A stretch of DNA of 64,000 nt from Thunnus maccoyii (taxonomy: Eukaryota; Chordata; Actinopteri; Scombriformes; Scombridae). The notes below the pieces were generated by a model that did no database searches, was not told the origin of the DNA, and worked only from the letters and a program-made list of their open reading frames with translations. Made by a program: the position numbers and the translations under genes. The DNA lies in the NCBI RefSeq assembly GCF_910596095.1, contig NC_056533.1, forward strand, positions 4,959,501 through 5,023,500, in the 5' to 3' direction. Below, in pieces: positions 50,681 to 61,699 of the stretch; position 1 is the stretch's first letter, and each line of letters starts with the position of its first letter.

Positions 50681-52416
50681 TCAAGTTATTAAATTTTTCA
50701 TGAGTTGCAACAAAATCATTATAACCAGTGCAAACAGGATCATTTTTATCATATTATATACAAAAAATGATTACATTATGAGTGACATTTTTAAGCCATA
50801 CACATAGACTACATATTTATTACATTTTACATTTTATTGTTTGCTGTGTAACCTACAATGTATCTCCTATAATCTATAATATAGTTTGATGTTAAATGCT
50901 CAGGTTTTGAGGTTCCTCTCCAGGCATTTCACGGATGAAAGCTCCTCTTCTCTCACATCTGTCTTTTAGCTTTCATTTTCTGCCTCTGATCTGCTCTGTC
51001 ATTTCAATAAGCTTTTCTGGAAAATAAATTGATGCTTTCAGCTGCTGGGGCTCTCACCACCACGTTTGCACAGAACCAATGGCTGAACCACCGATACGGA
51101 TTCGCCACTACTGATGTGCCCTCTACTCCCACCCTCTCTGCAGTGTGTTGGTACTCTGTGGACTCCCAGTAGTTCCCAGTAAGCATAGTGCACACAGCAA
51201 ACTCAACAAAGCAGCTTTATTCATTTTTTTTCAAATGTGAGGATATTGTTACTTACACCATGTATTTTTGTGTCAGTCAGTTTGTGGTCATTTTGATTAA
51301 ACACAACCATAGTTGACACTATGCACCATGTGAGCACAATATATACTAAAATATTTGCAGCCAAAAACAACACTATGAGAGTGCTGAGAGTGAAGTAAAA
51401 CAGTAAAGTTGCAGGCTGACAGCTTAACAATGAGCTAAAACGTGTTATAAAGCGCCGTAGAGACGAGAGAACCTGCAGAGTCACTGATAATTCTCTGTGG
51501 GTTCATCACTACGAGTGATACCTCTGACATTACAAATTCATATATTGTTACTATAAAAATATTCATCATAGCTGCTTTAAGTGGTGCAAATTCTTTAATA
51601 AATTTCTCCAGTTGCTAATCTAACTGTGTGTGGCCAGCTGGAGGTTGAAGGCTAGTTTGTAAATGGTTAACTGACTGAAATCTGACTACATGTTCCTGTT
51701 GCTCACAGTCCAACCACATGTCTCTTGCACAGCTGTTTTTTTATCAACACATTTGCACACAAGGATGTTATACTCACAAATTAACATTAAGTGTTGAAAC
51801 TGCAACCCTGTGTGCAAGCTTGTTGTTTACTTGAATCAGCTACTCATGGTAAATATAAATGGCATCACAAGTTGATCATCTGTCAACAGCAGAGTGTAGA
51901 AAGTATCGAATGTGCAGATTTCTTTCATGATTAATGATTTATGATACCAGATAATAGATCCAACGTAGCTATCAGCTTTATTATGTTTTTACAACTTGCC
52001 TATAAATACGTGAAAGCTCTTCAGTGCAGCAAAGAGTGTCAGGGAGCTGCTTTTTAAAATCATTTTTGCATGTTACGCAAGAAAAGAAAAGAATCTCCTA
52101 AATATTCTGGTATAGAGCTCATTTTGTCACAAATGTCTTTATTTGGGCTCTGAACATAAACTGAACTACTATTCACAGAAACTATTCTGTGCAGATGTGC
52201 ACACCAGCGTTTTTGCAAGCAAACACTACTATTAATATACTGACACATGGTTGGCAAAAATACACACACACCTAAATGATGGCATCATGAAGGTAATTTG
52301 CCTGGAGCCAAACAAGCAATTACTGGATCTGAACTGCACTGGAGCACTCCCAGGCTTACCAATTACAGAAATTCAAGTGCTGATGCAGTGCCAGATTTGT
52401 AAAGAGAAGCCAGGCC

Positions 52417-52468
<52 letters not shown>
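52417..52468. repeat. (TG)n microsatellite
   Basis: About 26 TG units interrupted once by CG. Confidence 0.95.
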
Positions 52469-52469
<1 letters not shown>

Positions 52470-52597
52470 CAGGGACAATGATAGCAAATCAGCAAAATGC
52501 AAGACCACCCAGCAAGCTCACTCAAGAGACAATGCCATGTTTCCCTAGAGATATGACCATAGTCATGACTAAGTCGTAAAGCCACAGCTGAAGGCCT

Positions 52598-52650
52598 GAG
52601 GAGGAGGAGGAGGAGGAAGAAGAGGAGGAGGAAGAAGAGAAAGAGGAGCA
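52598..52650. repeat. (GAG/GAA)n purine tract
   Basis: Pure purine strand of GAG and GAA triplets; capable of triplex formation. Confidence 0.9.
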
Positions 52651-54187
52651 GGGGTTAATGTATGAAGGTGTGAGGGGTGGAGGATAAAATTCCATCTCAG
52701 CATAACAGTGAGTGTGAATGCCAGTGTGAGTGACAGCATGGGCAAGGTCGATCAGCGCTTGAAAATTACATCATGTCAGTATCTCTCTGCGGAGCTCTGT
52801 GCCAGGCTGGAATTGATTGAGACGCAGCCATCATCGCTGCCTCCACAACCTGAACCTTCTCTCCGTCCCTTTTCTCATTCCTCCTATCTAATTACACGCT
52901 CTCCTTTCTTCTCTGATCCTCCATCACTCTCCATATCTATTTCTTCGTCCCTTCTATCCCCTGCATGCTGTTTTTCAGTCTGTCCCCTCACTGGCCTTAA
53001 TGGGGGACACTTGGTTTGGACTGATATATGTGGCTGATGTAATATCTTTTTTATTAAAGATGGGATGTGGTTCAGGCACTATCATCTGACAGATTCGGCT
53101 TCTATGTGGATTGTAAATTGTTCATATAGGCTGATTCAAATAATAGGAAAGAAATGAAACATTGTCCCATACTTTTTAAAAAAGAAGACATTGCAACATG
53201 CTTTAAAGGGCCTAAAATGTCAGTAATTAAAGTCCCCCTTCACTCAAAAATATGTTTTCATTCGTCATCCTACAGTTGAATGTTTGAGCTTCACTGTGCA
53301 GAGTGATGTATTTGCAGAGTTTGACACTAGACGGTTGTTTCACATTCATCTGCTAAAAGTGGAAAGTTTCTCTCTGCTCATTGAAAATCCAATTTAATTG
53401 GTTCTTGCACTCCAGCATAACACATACATGTGTTTTCTAGTTCCAGTTATAATTTGGTTAGATTTAGGCACAAAAACAACTTAGTAGGCTTTTGTATTCA
53501 ATTACTTTTAATGCTATCTTGAAAGGCACTTTAAATTGGATGTCTTATCGTTCATAAATGCAAAGTAACACTGCCTAAGAAAAGGACAATCACTTAAGGC
53601 TTTATAAGTGCAGTAACCCAAACTGTCCAGCAGAGGGGGCATGAATACTGATCACTGACAGTGCTGAGTGGCTTTCACCGTGCTGGTTAAGACTTTGAGA
53701 TAATTTGAAATATTAATTTTAAAAGAAAAAAAGACTAAGGAATCATTTTCATAGACAAACAGAAATTATGTACTGTGTGTATATAATGTTACACGCATGC
53801 TTACATGTATATAAGCATCTGTTAAAGTATAGCCAAATGATGCTTATTTCCAATAGGAAAAAGAAAGAGAAAGAGAAACTCATAATTATTGGCTCATAAA
53901 GATTTAGACTGTTCATTGTACCACTCACTGGTTGCTCACTTGTTCTCATATTTTGAATAATTTGGCTGTAGACAACAGCTGCAAACTTATACGTTCTCCT
54001 CTTCATTCCTGAAATGACACAGAGGTTATTAACCTTTCCCTATACCTCTGCTATAAAAATAAAATTTCATAACAACTGAATGTTAGTGCTTTCTGTATGT
54101 GCAAGGCATTTGACCAATGAGTCACATACCCTCACAAACACTAAAGGCAAGGTTATTGCAAGGCTATCTAAACAGTAACCAAGCAAC

Positions 54188-54202
54188 CAGGTCAAAGACC
54201 TG
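54188..54202. promoter_or_regulatory. IR-1-like nuclear receptor half-site pair
   Basis: CAGGTCAAAGACCTG is a perfect inverted repeat. Read as hexamers it is AGGTCA-A-AGACCT, one base from the IR-1 consensus AGGTCA-N-TGACCT used by the bile-acid receptor FXR. It lies 2.4 kb upstream of the slc51b-like start codon. Mammalian SLC51B is a known FXR target through IR-1 sites. A chance occurrence is quite possible. Confidence 0.3.
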
Positions 54203-56575
54203 AAATTTAACTGGCTGAACTTTGCTTTAAAAGCTTTGCCGTGCCTTTATGAGAGAGCCTGGAGAGAGTGTCAATTTATAATCATGTGGCGATGGTGTAT
54301 GTACAGTATTTCAACACTCAATTTCCCTGCAATTACTAAGTTATACCTGATATGGTACAGACTGCTAAAATAGCTCTGCATTTGCTTACTTTCCTCACAA
54401 ATAAGTACATAATATATTTTCCAGTGCAATTTTTGTGCTTATGATGGCAGTTTTACATGTCAGATTCACAGTTCAGAAAAAGGGTGGCGTAATTAAATGA
54501 TCTGCAGGCTCCTCCCCATGAACTTCGGAAAGCTTGTTTTGACTCTCTGTTTGCTAGATAGCCAGTCTTTCCCTCCCTTCTCATCCCAACCACTGACTGA
54601 ACATCACAGAAGTGAGTAGACTTTTACAACTGATACATAACTGACTAACTCTATTCTATACTATTGATAGTTAATGATAGGACATGAGAAATAAAAATAC
54701 ACACATCAGCAAAGCAATGTGATGATTAAAATAATCTCAGTGTATCATTTCATGATGTTCAGCTTTGGTTAGTATAACGTATGGTTGATATACAGTGTAA
54801 CATTGATCATTGTTTTATTTTTTGTAATTGTGAAACTGTCCTGCAGATTGAATTGCAAAACATGTGGTATGAAATCTTTTTCAAGCTGTTTCAGTTTTGC
54901 GAGGTCCCGACCAACGCTGCTTGCAGCTTTAATTTAATTTTTTCTTTGAAATGTAATTTCAACAAATGTGTATGCAGTAAAGTAAATTTTAACATATTTT
55001 ATAATGGTGACATTCTTCAGATTTTTTAAAGAGAATTCATTTAATATTAAATCGGCAACTACTTATTAAGGTTCTGTTTAATTGAAATGGTTGGCCAACA
55101 GATGTTTCTAATAGGAATTATTTAATTGTTTTACATTTATTTGAAAATACTTGTAAATGGTAAACTAGAGCAACTATAGTGGTTTTTAATTAGATTGTAT
55201 GTTTACAAGGTTTCATCTATCTAGCATTTTGAACTTGGAGGATGGAGTCATGCACCAAATGAACGTGTGCATGTCTGATACCATCATACAGGAAGAAAGA
55301 TTTTTATGTCCCCTGACTCACGAAATCTGAGTAAAATTGCACCATAACTCAAATTATCTTAGTTCACTGTTTATAGGCAGATAAGAGAGTTTTATGCATG
55401 TTGCATACTTGCCTGAGAACTTTAGAGCATGACTGTATTGTTGGGTAATTGTATACTGACAGAATTGTACTGTATATGGATTATTGCTTGAACTTTTCAC
55501 TTCATTTCATTTATTACTTTATTTGTCAGAGAGTGTGCTCAAGTGCTCAGTGATGAACATATACATGTCAATGAGCCAGAGTTAGCCTAGGAGGCTAATT
55601 TTCATCTTGTAGTCCCCGGCCAGATATTAAAAAGCAACCTAAAACTAAAATCACATACAGTATGTTACAAACAACCAGATAGAACATTTATTTTAGTAGA
55701 ACCTAATATTTTCATTTGTGTAAAATTATTTTTTATAACTGTGTTGTGATCTATAAGTCAATAAACTAATTGACTATATATACTATATATGTATTTGTGT
55801 TCTTACCTGAAACTTACTGGATAATAACAATAATATTACAATATTTTGTGCTAAACAAAAGATGAAAATTAACATAAAACATGAATAATTATAACTTTAG
55901 GTAAGGAAAATATGGTAGAAGCTTTGAGGTAGAAGCAAGTTTTAAAGGATCAGTTGTAAGCGCAGTGCACGCGGTGTCTGACTACTTAGAGGCTGCTCCA
56001 GAGTCTGGAGCGAGACTATAATGTGATTTGAGAACACTGAGAGGTACATTAAAATTTATTCTTTCATTTAATCATTCAGTGGAGAGATTTTAGTATGGGG
56101 GGTGATATGCACACTTTCTGATATGCACAGTTTTGCTTTTGTAAAGATCTTGGCTGCAGTATTTTGATCCAACTGAAGATTACGTCTTCTCTAGATGTCA
56201 GGAAGGCCTGTGAAGTAGAGATATAAAGCTATGTGTCATTTATATAGCAGTGGAAGCCAATTCTGCATAGTGGATGGTAGAATAGTTGTACAGACAGAAA
56301 AGAATGGGGCCCAGGACTGAACCTTGAGGAACACCACATTAAATAATTATAATTTATGAGCAGGACTCCCTTTAGGAAACAAAGTACTTTACTAAGCAAA
56401 TGCTGCATAGTAATAATTTATTTGTAACAGAAAATTGGATATATTTTTTGAGACAGTAATGTGTTTGAGAACATGGTAATATACTCGTGCCACCCTACTG
56501 TCAATGCTTGCTCTTTTAAATGAAAAGACTGAAATTGCTGTGATTTCTGATAACAATGCTTCAACTTCTTTAGAT

Positions 56576-57096
56576 ATGTTCAATGCCTGGATCGTGTTGT
56601 TTCTCCTCCTGCCAGGTAAATTAATACTTAATTCAGACTAATTTAAAGTTGATTTATATGTCAGTATCAGTGTAACAAACGAAATGTGATGGCACTATCA
56701 CCACACTTGCAGGGGCGAAGGCTTTCCTGATCCACAACACACGCCGCAGCCTGTGCCTGGAGGACACAGCACCTGCAGGTGAAGTTCTGCTGAAGAAGTG
56801 CAACCTGGACTCAAAGTCTCAGCAGTGGGTCTGGGTAGACCAGAACATGCTGATGTGTGTTGGATCGTCTAGATGTTTGTCAGCCCAGCACAGAAAACCT
56901 ATCCAGACCCAGTCCTGCCATGATCCAGAGGTAGATGCTGCAGGGCTCATGTGGGACTGTGACAGGGACAGACTGATCAGCAGGAACACCTCAATGCTGC
57001 TTTCCATAGACGGCCGGCGTCTGACTCTGTCCCAAGACAGCAAACATTCAAAATGGAGATCTCTTGATGAAGGGGACATCTGCCAGGAAAAACTCA
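56576..57096 (+). CDS. Exons 1-2: signal peptide and mannose-receptor-type cysteine-rich domain
   Basis: Exon 1 (56576-56615) encodes MFNAWIVLFLLLP plus the first base of a glycine codon. Exon 2 (56713-57096) starts GAKAFLIHNTRRSLCLE and ends ICQEKL. The pattern FLI.N, then C, then C....SQ.W.W, an MCV..RCL block, and a final W.C.RD.L block fits the N-terminal cysteine-rich lectin domain of the mannose receptor family (ricin-B-like beta-trefoil), which in MRC1 binds sulfated sugars. The exon 2 donor is A|GTAAGA, a strong site. If it were not used, the frame would end a few codons later (stop at 57108-57110), giving a small secreted lectin of about 145 residues. Confidence 0.65.
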
Positions 57097-57788
57097 GTAA
57101 GAATTTTTAAAGAAGAATTAAATTAGATTTCTAGTCTCCATTTTTGAATGGTTTCCAGACCAAATTGAGGTAGAGAAATGTGCATCCACATGCAGGCACA
57201 TCACTGAGAAGTAGTGTAAATGAAGTGTGAAATGAAGTGGTTTATGTTACCTTTTAATAGAAACATCTCAGTGCCATTGTATCATACAAGACTGCAGTGA
57301 CAGAGGCAGAGGGAGATAATTGTAATCAGTCACACAGTCTGTCCATTTGGGCTACAAACTACAAGACCTCAGACTCACAGTTTTCATTTAAATTTTAAAC
57401 TTTCATTTACACATTCTCTAACATAGAAGGTCTGAAACTGGACCTAAATATTGCAGAGAATGACTGTATATGTAGTGTCAGACCAAGCATTCACTCTGTC
57501 CTCCTCAGTCAGGGAGCAGACAAGCGTTAACCTAATTTATTTTCATGGTGATTAATAAGCTTTACTAGAAATTAAAGCAATTGTTTTATCAACCTGCTTT
57601 CCTGTTAATTACGACAGTGGCACATTCTTTATTTTGGACAACCCATAAAACACTTGTACACAAAGCTTGTTCTTATTTGAGCAGAATATTGTTATTTCAG
57701 GATATAAATGAGTAAATTAGCTATTAGCTTGCTTAATTTTCTTATACATTTGAATGAAATCAAATGAAAGCCTTGTACATTTTAGGTA

Positions 57789-57824
<36 letters not shown>

Positions 57825-59729
57825 GAGAATCTTTGTCTTAACACACATATTTAATGCTTCTATATTAAAAATAGATCAAGTGAATGTGTGTTATGTGAAA
57901 GGTGTCACTCATAGTGACAAACCCAAAGAGAATTGTCCCCCAAGTCTGCAATTAATCAACTTCAATTTTATTATTCCGAAGGAAACTTGGTTTGCTGGCA
58001 GGCACAACAAACAGACAACAGGAATACACTGACTTTATCAATGAGCAGCAACAATCAATAGTCAAGGACATAAAAAGCAAAATATACATAAAAAATAATG
58101 AATAAAAACAGAATATTTAAAATTAACTATACAAAAAATAATAAAAACAGCAGCCAAAAACAGAAACACCATCCTTTGCATGAAAAGTTGAAGATCAGAT
58201 TAAGACCAATGCCAAATATAGAAGCAAATAAAGTGTAGTTCCGGGTAAGATAAAGTGCAGCTGTGCAAGTCTTAGCATTACATTAAGAGATTCACTCTCT
58301 CAGTGGCAACAGAAGTTTACTTTTACAATAAATGTCTGGATAACATTATACTCAGTGGTGCCCATCGCAATTTACCAGTGAGTTTTACTCAGAGCCCTGG
58401 TTTTACCTACGGTAGCTACAGTAAGCTACAATCCATTACCTGTGCTTGGCCTGGGCATGCATCAGGCAGAAAACAGTCAGTCAATCAGAAGAGAGGGGCA
58501 TTGAGCAGACACAAAACAGCCTGTTCTTGGTTGTTCTTGGAGATGGCTTTGGTACTTCAAACCACAAAAACATTTTCTTATGGATGTCAAGATTTCAAAC
58601 ACTGGAAAAGTGCAAAGTATGTGACCTTTAAAAAACTTGTTTGATCACACTAACCCTGAAAGACGGCTCCAAATGTAAAATTGCTGTTTTGACAGACACT
58701 GTTACATTTACATAAATTAACTTTTACAACAAATGATCAATGATTTGACTTGGTTGGAATAAAAAGGTTTTGAGAATTGTGTAGCATGAGACTGATGATA
58801 ATGAAAGGTAAGAGTGCTGCTATGTGCTGTGATGCAGAGTGTCTGTATGTCTGGGCTTCTTGCAGGATCCAGGAGGGCGTCTGATGAACCAGACGAGTTT
58901 GAGTTTGCAGAGCAGACAGGCAAGGTGGGAGCCATGACACAGGAGGAGAGAGAGTACCTCCGCTGGTTTTATCGTACCGAGGACCGTGAGTACTGCTCTT
59001 AAAAAAAGGAAAACGAAAATTTGCAGCACCATGTCACGCTTTCAACAACTGAAATTTGATTTCTTGTATGTTATCCTTCTGATTCTCATATTTTACATCT
59101 GCTTCTTTGCTTATCTGTCCTATTCTATATTATAAAGAGTGTTGTCTTCTTCCTGTTACAGCCACTATATGGAAGTTTGTTCTGCTGGGTCTTGCCTTCA
59201 TTTGCCTTCTTGTTGGTTTTCTCTTGTTGGGAATGGGAGCCATGGCCAGCAAGTATGAACTTTCTGAAAAAGTCCACTTTCCTAGCAGCACTTGTTTTGA
59301 TGACACACACAGTAGGAAAATTAACATACTGTATGTCATTTTGAGAGATAGTTGTGTCTTTTTTTCCCCTACAGGAACAGAAAAAAGATCGCAAAGTACA
59401 AAGCAGCAGCTGCTCTGGCTCACAAAAGCGAGGTTGAGGAGCTGCGGGTCATTTCACAGCTCAGAGAGAACAGTGCCAGCACACCATCCCCAGAGAGGCT
59501 GCTGCAGGGTACCGAGGCTTCCCTGTCCAATGAGAAGGTGAGCGAGCTCAAAGCAGGGGACATCATGGTCACATGGAAAAATGGCAACACCTCCTGCCTA
59601 TACTCGGATCCTGTAGCTGAGGCGGAGCTGCCGGAGGAGGAGAAGGAGGTTGAAGTAGTGGAGGAGAAACAGGAGGAGGTCTCAGCTGCTGAGCTGGAGG
59701 CTCATGAAGGAGACGAAACCATGAAGTGA
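56576..59729 (+). CDS. slc51b: OST-beta-like (Slc51b) protein with N-terminal R-type lectin domain
   Basis: Predicted five-exon gene: 56576-56615, 56713-57096, 58866-58985, 59162-59252 and 59375-59729. All introns are GT-AG with phases 1, 1, 1 and 2, giving 990 nt and 329 residues with no stop. Residues 1-16 (MFNAWIVLFLLLPGAK) look like a signal peptide. Residues 17-139 form a cysteine-rich R-type lectin domain with seven cysteines (SLCLED, KKCNL, QQWVW, MWDCD). Then come RWFYRTEDPTIW, a single membrane segment (about 185-207), a basic stop-transfer NRKKIAKYK, and an acidic tail with ELKAGDIMVTWKNGN. The C-terminal half matches organic solute transporter subunit beta, which pairs with OST-alpha to export bile acids and steroids across basolateral membranes. 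The neighbouring rasl12 supports orthology. Exon 3 also has an in-frame MTQEEREYLRWFY, so a shorter classical protein could start there. Confidence 0.72.
57788..57824. repeat. (TTA)n microsatellite in intron 2
   Basis: About 12 TTA units within the 1.77-kb intron between the lectin exon and the OST-beta exons. Confidence 0.92.
58866..59729 (+). CDS. slc51b: Exons 3-5: OST-beta core (membrane segment and cytosolic tail)
   Basis: Exon 3 (58866-58985) encodes SRRASDEPDEFEF and MTQEEREYLRWFYRTED. Exon 4 (59162-59252) encodes the membrane helix TIWKFVLLGLAFICLLVGF and MGAMASK. Exon 5 (59375-59729) encodes the basic NRKKIAKYK, an alanine-rich helix, LLQGTEASLSNEKVSELKAGD, MVTWKNGNTSCLYSD and a run of E residues ending GDETMK. 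OST-beta proteins share the W-F-R-x-E-D block before the helix, arginine/lysine residues after it, and the ELK.GD...W.DGN motif. OST-beta is N-out, so the lectin domain would be extracellular. The last 60 residues are extremely acidic. Confidence 0.82.
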
Positions 59730-60046
59730 GGAGTTTAGCACAGATTACAGATTACTGCTTTAACAACAGGTCTGGATAATCTCAACATGTGACAACAGTG
59801 TCTGCGAGTTTAACCTCTTACCACCAACTGTTCTGCCTGCAGGACGCTGGCACGCTAGCTTTGACTGTCATGGACTGCTAATACTATGAAGAACAACATG
59901 TATATGAACATGTAATATATGTATTGATGGATAAAACTCTTGTGTTTTCAGTCATTGCTGTCAACTCTAAACAGAACAACTGATCATGAAAATAACTGAG
60001 TATAGAACTGAAACCTTAAAGATATGTTGTCTCCCTGCCTGTAATT

Positions 60047-60052
60047 AATAAA
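60047..60052 (+). terminator. Polyadenylation signal AATAAA for the slc51b-like gene
   Basis: Two AATAAA hexamers (60047-60052 and 60060-60065) lie about 320 bp after the stop codon, on the coding strand, and would give a short 3' untranslated region. Confidence 0.6.
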
Positions 60053-60659
60053 ACACTGGAATAAATCTTTGAACAGGTTACATCCAAAGTCATAATAAGG
60101 GTATAAAGATTAAAAAATATCAATTTGTTTTAATTTAGGCAAATCAGCCCAAACAAGGAGCAAATGTTAAAGGGTGTATATTATATGGTAACAGTGTTTT
60201 GTGACATGGGGAAGAGTAGTTTGTTACTGTATATTCATATTGCTGAAAATAAAATACTCCTGAACGATGAACTGTATATTTGCATGAAAGAGGTCTCTTT
60301 AAGGGGATCTTAGCCCCTACTGGCTCCCCCATAATTCCAAAAACTGGCTACCATCCCCTTTGAAGTTCAGTATGTACAATCCTGTAACGATTTCTTAGAA
60401 AAGAACAGACAGGCGCAGTGACTTCCCGGAGTCTCATTTTCACAAATTTTACCAGTTTTGGTACCATTGTGCTTGAGACCTTTACTAAACCTGTTATCAC
60501 TCATATCTGGCATCCCACACTGAAAGCAGAAGTGCTGGGTGAATTAACTGTTTGTTCATCAAGAAATAGTTCCAGTTCCAGAAATAGTTCCTAAAATCAC
60601 AAATTTTATATTTCTGTTTGTGTACAGATTAAACTTATGTTTTCATATGTTTTCACTTC

Positions 60660-60990
60660 ATTTTCAACTGCGAGTCAGGGCAGTTTTTTAAAAAACGTAA
60701 CTATGATTGTGAGGGTGTTTACTGTTGCCATGACAACAAAGGTTGTCTGACTTTAAGGAAGTAGTAACTTTAACCCACACCACGTTTCAAGTGATCATTT
60801 TAACCCAAACCATGATCTTTCCCTAACCCTAACCATGAGATTTATGTGCCTAAATCTAACCAGATCTTAACCACAGCATTGTCACACCATAAAACATTAT
60901 TATTTTTTAACAGTGATGTGTAACAGTTTTGGAAAGCACCTATAGAGGCAGCATATTAGAAAACACCCATGTGTCGTTCTGGAGTGCCTG
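60660..60990. repeat. Dispersed repeat with CCCTAACCCTAACC phrase
   Basis: It contains TTTCCCTAACCCTAACCATG and GTGCCTAAATCTAACCAGAT, words of a very common percomorph repeat. The telomere-like word is only about two units long and does not indicate a telomere. A reverse-oriented relative appears near 53450. Confidence 0.5.
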
Positions 60991-61339
60991 ATACAATCGA
61001 CCTGTGTGGTTGTTTAATTATGATGATGTGTTGAAAAAGCCTCTACTGTGACTGGTTTGGTAGGCTCTACATGGGTGGTCAAAATAACATGAACACCTTA
61101 CAGTGTCACACAGTCCAATAACACAACAAGCCACACCTATTACAATAGAGATGATTCTATTATAAGATTCATAAAGTCATATATCTTGCAGGGCCACTGT
61201 ATAAATATGATAAAAACAAAAGAGATTCAAGTTGAATTTCACAACAGGAATGAAGTAATAAAACTGATTTTCTCTTGCCTTGATTTGTCACCTGTAGTTA
61301 TAATCGCAGTGTTAATTAGCTTGATTTTATGAACAGTGA

Positions 61340-61690
61340 GTTGGGTTAGATCTCCCTGTAGGGCAGAGAATCATGAAAAAATTTTGATCCATTAACCACC
61401 TTGTGGCCTGAATGAGGATTTATCATTGATTTATTTGATGTTGATGACACTATCAATGATCTCAGTGTGTATAGCTTTGTGTGTGTTGATTATTGTTGTG
61501 TGTGGAATATGGTTCCCTCAATTGGCTACATTTTTGCACTTGATTATGTTATAAAAACACACCTGTCCTTGGATATATCACTGTAGCCAGTTTACACACT
61601 AAGGGAGGACGTCTGCCTGAAACGTTCATGCATCAATAAATCATTTAATTCATGTGCTTTCCTGTGATGATTTCTTTATTTGTCACCATT
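61340..61690 (+). mobile_element. Second Penelope-like 3' fragment
   Basis: Decayed coding sequence ends in a CGLNEDLSL-like block near 61405-61430, the same kind of C-terminus as at 1000. It is followed by non-coding sequence ending with a degraded hammerhead-like core (CTAAGGGAGGACGTCTGCCT then GAAACG, 61601-61625) and AATAAA at 61635-61640. The stem I partner is not preserved. It is more diverged than the 848-1590 copy; no target duplication was found. Confidence 0.45.
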
Positions 61691-61699
61691 CATGTAGTC

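Larger units (their letters stand above)
50690..56560. other. Intergenic region upstream of slc51b-like gene
   Basis: No exon was recognised. About 52260-52410 is complex (GTAATTTGCC, AAGCAATTACTGG) and looks like a conserved element. 53440-53480 contains GGTTAGATTTAGGCACAAAA, the reverse of a phrase near 60845, marking a shared dispersed repeat. 55500-55660 and 55900-56345 resemble dispersed fish repeats (the latter ends GGACTGAACCTTGAGG). Confidence 0.4.

Noticed and set aside
52708..53037. 109-codon ORF as a possible host gene
   Set aside because: Serine/proline-rich translation with no domain, no splice context and flanked by simple repeats; better explained as non-coding sequence.
59125..59423. 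Two minus-strand ORFs over slc51b exons
   Set aside because: Antisense shadows of exon 4 and its introns.
60820..60840. CCCTAACCCTAACC as an interstitial telomere
   Set aside because: Only about two units, embedded in a common dispersed repeat phrase.
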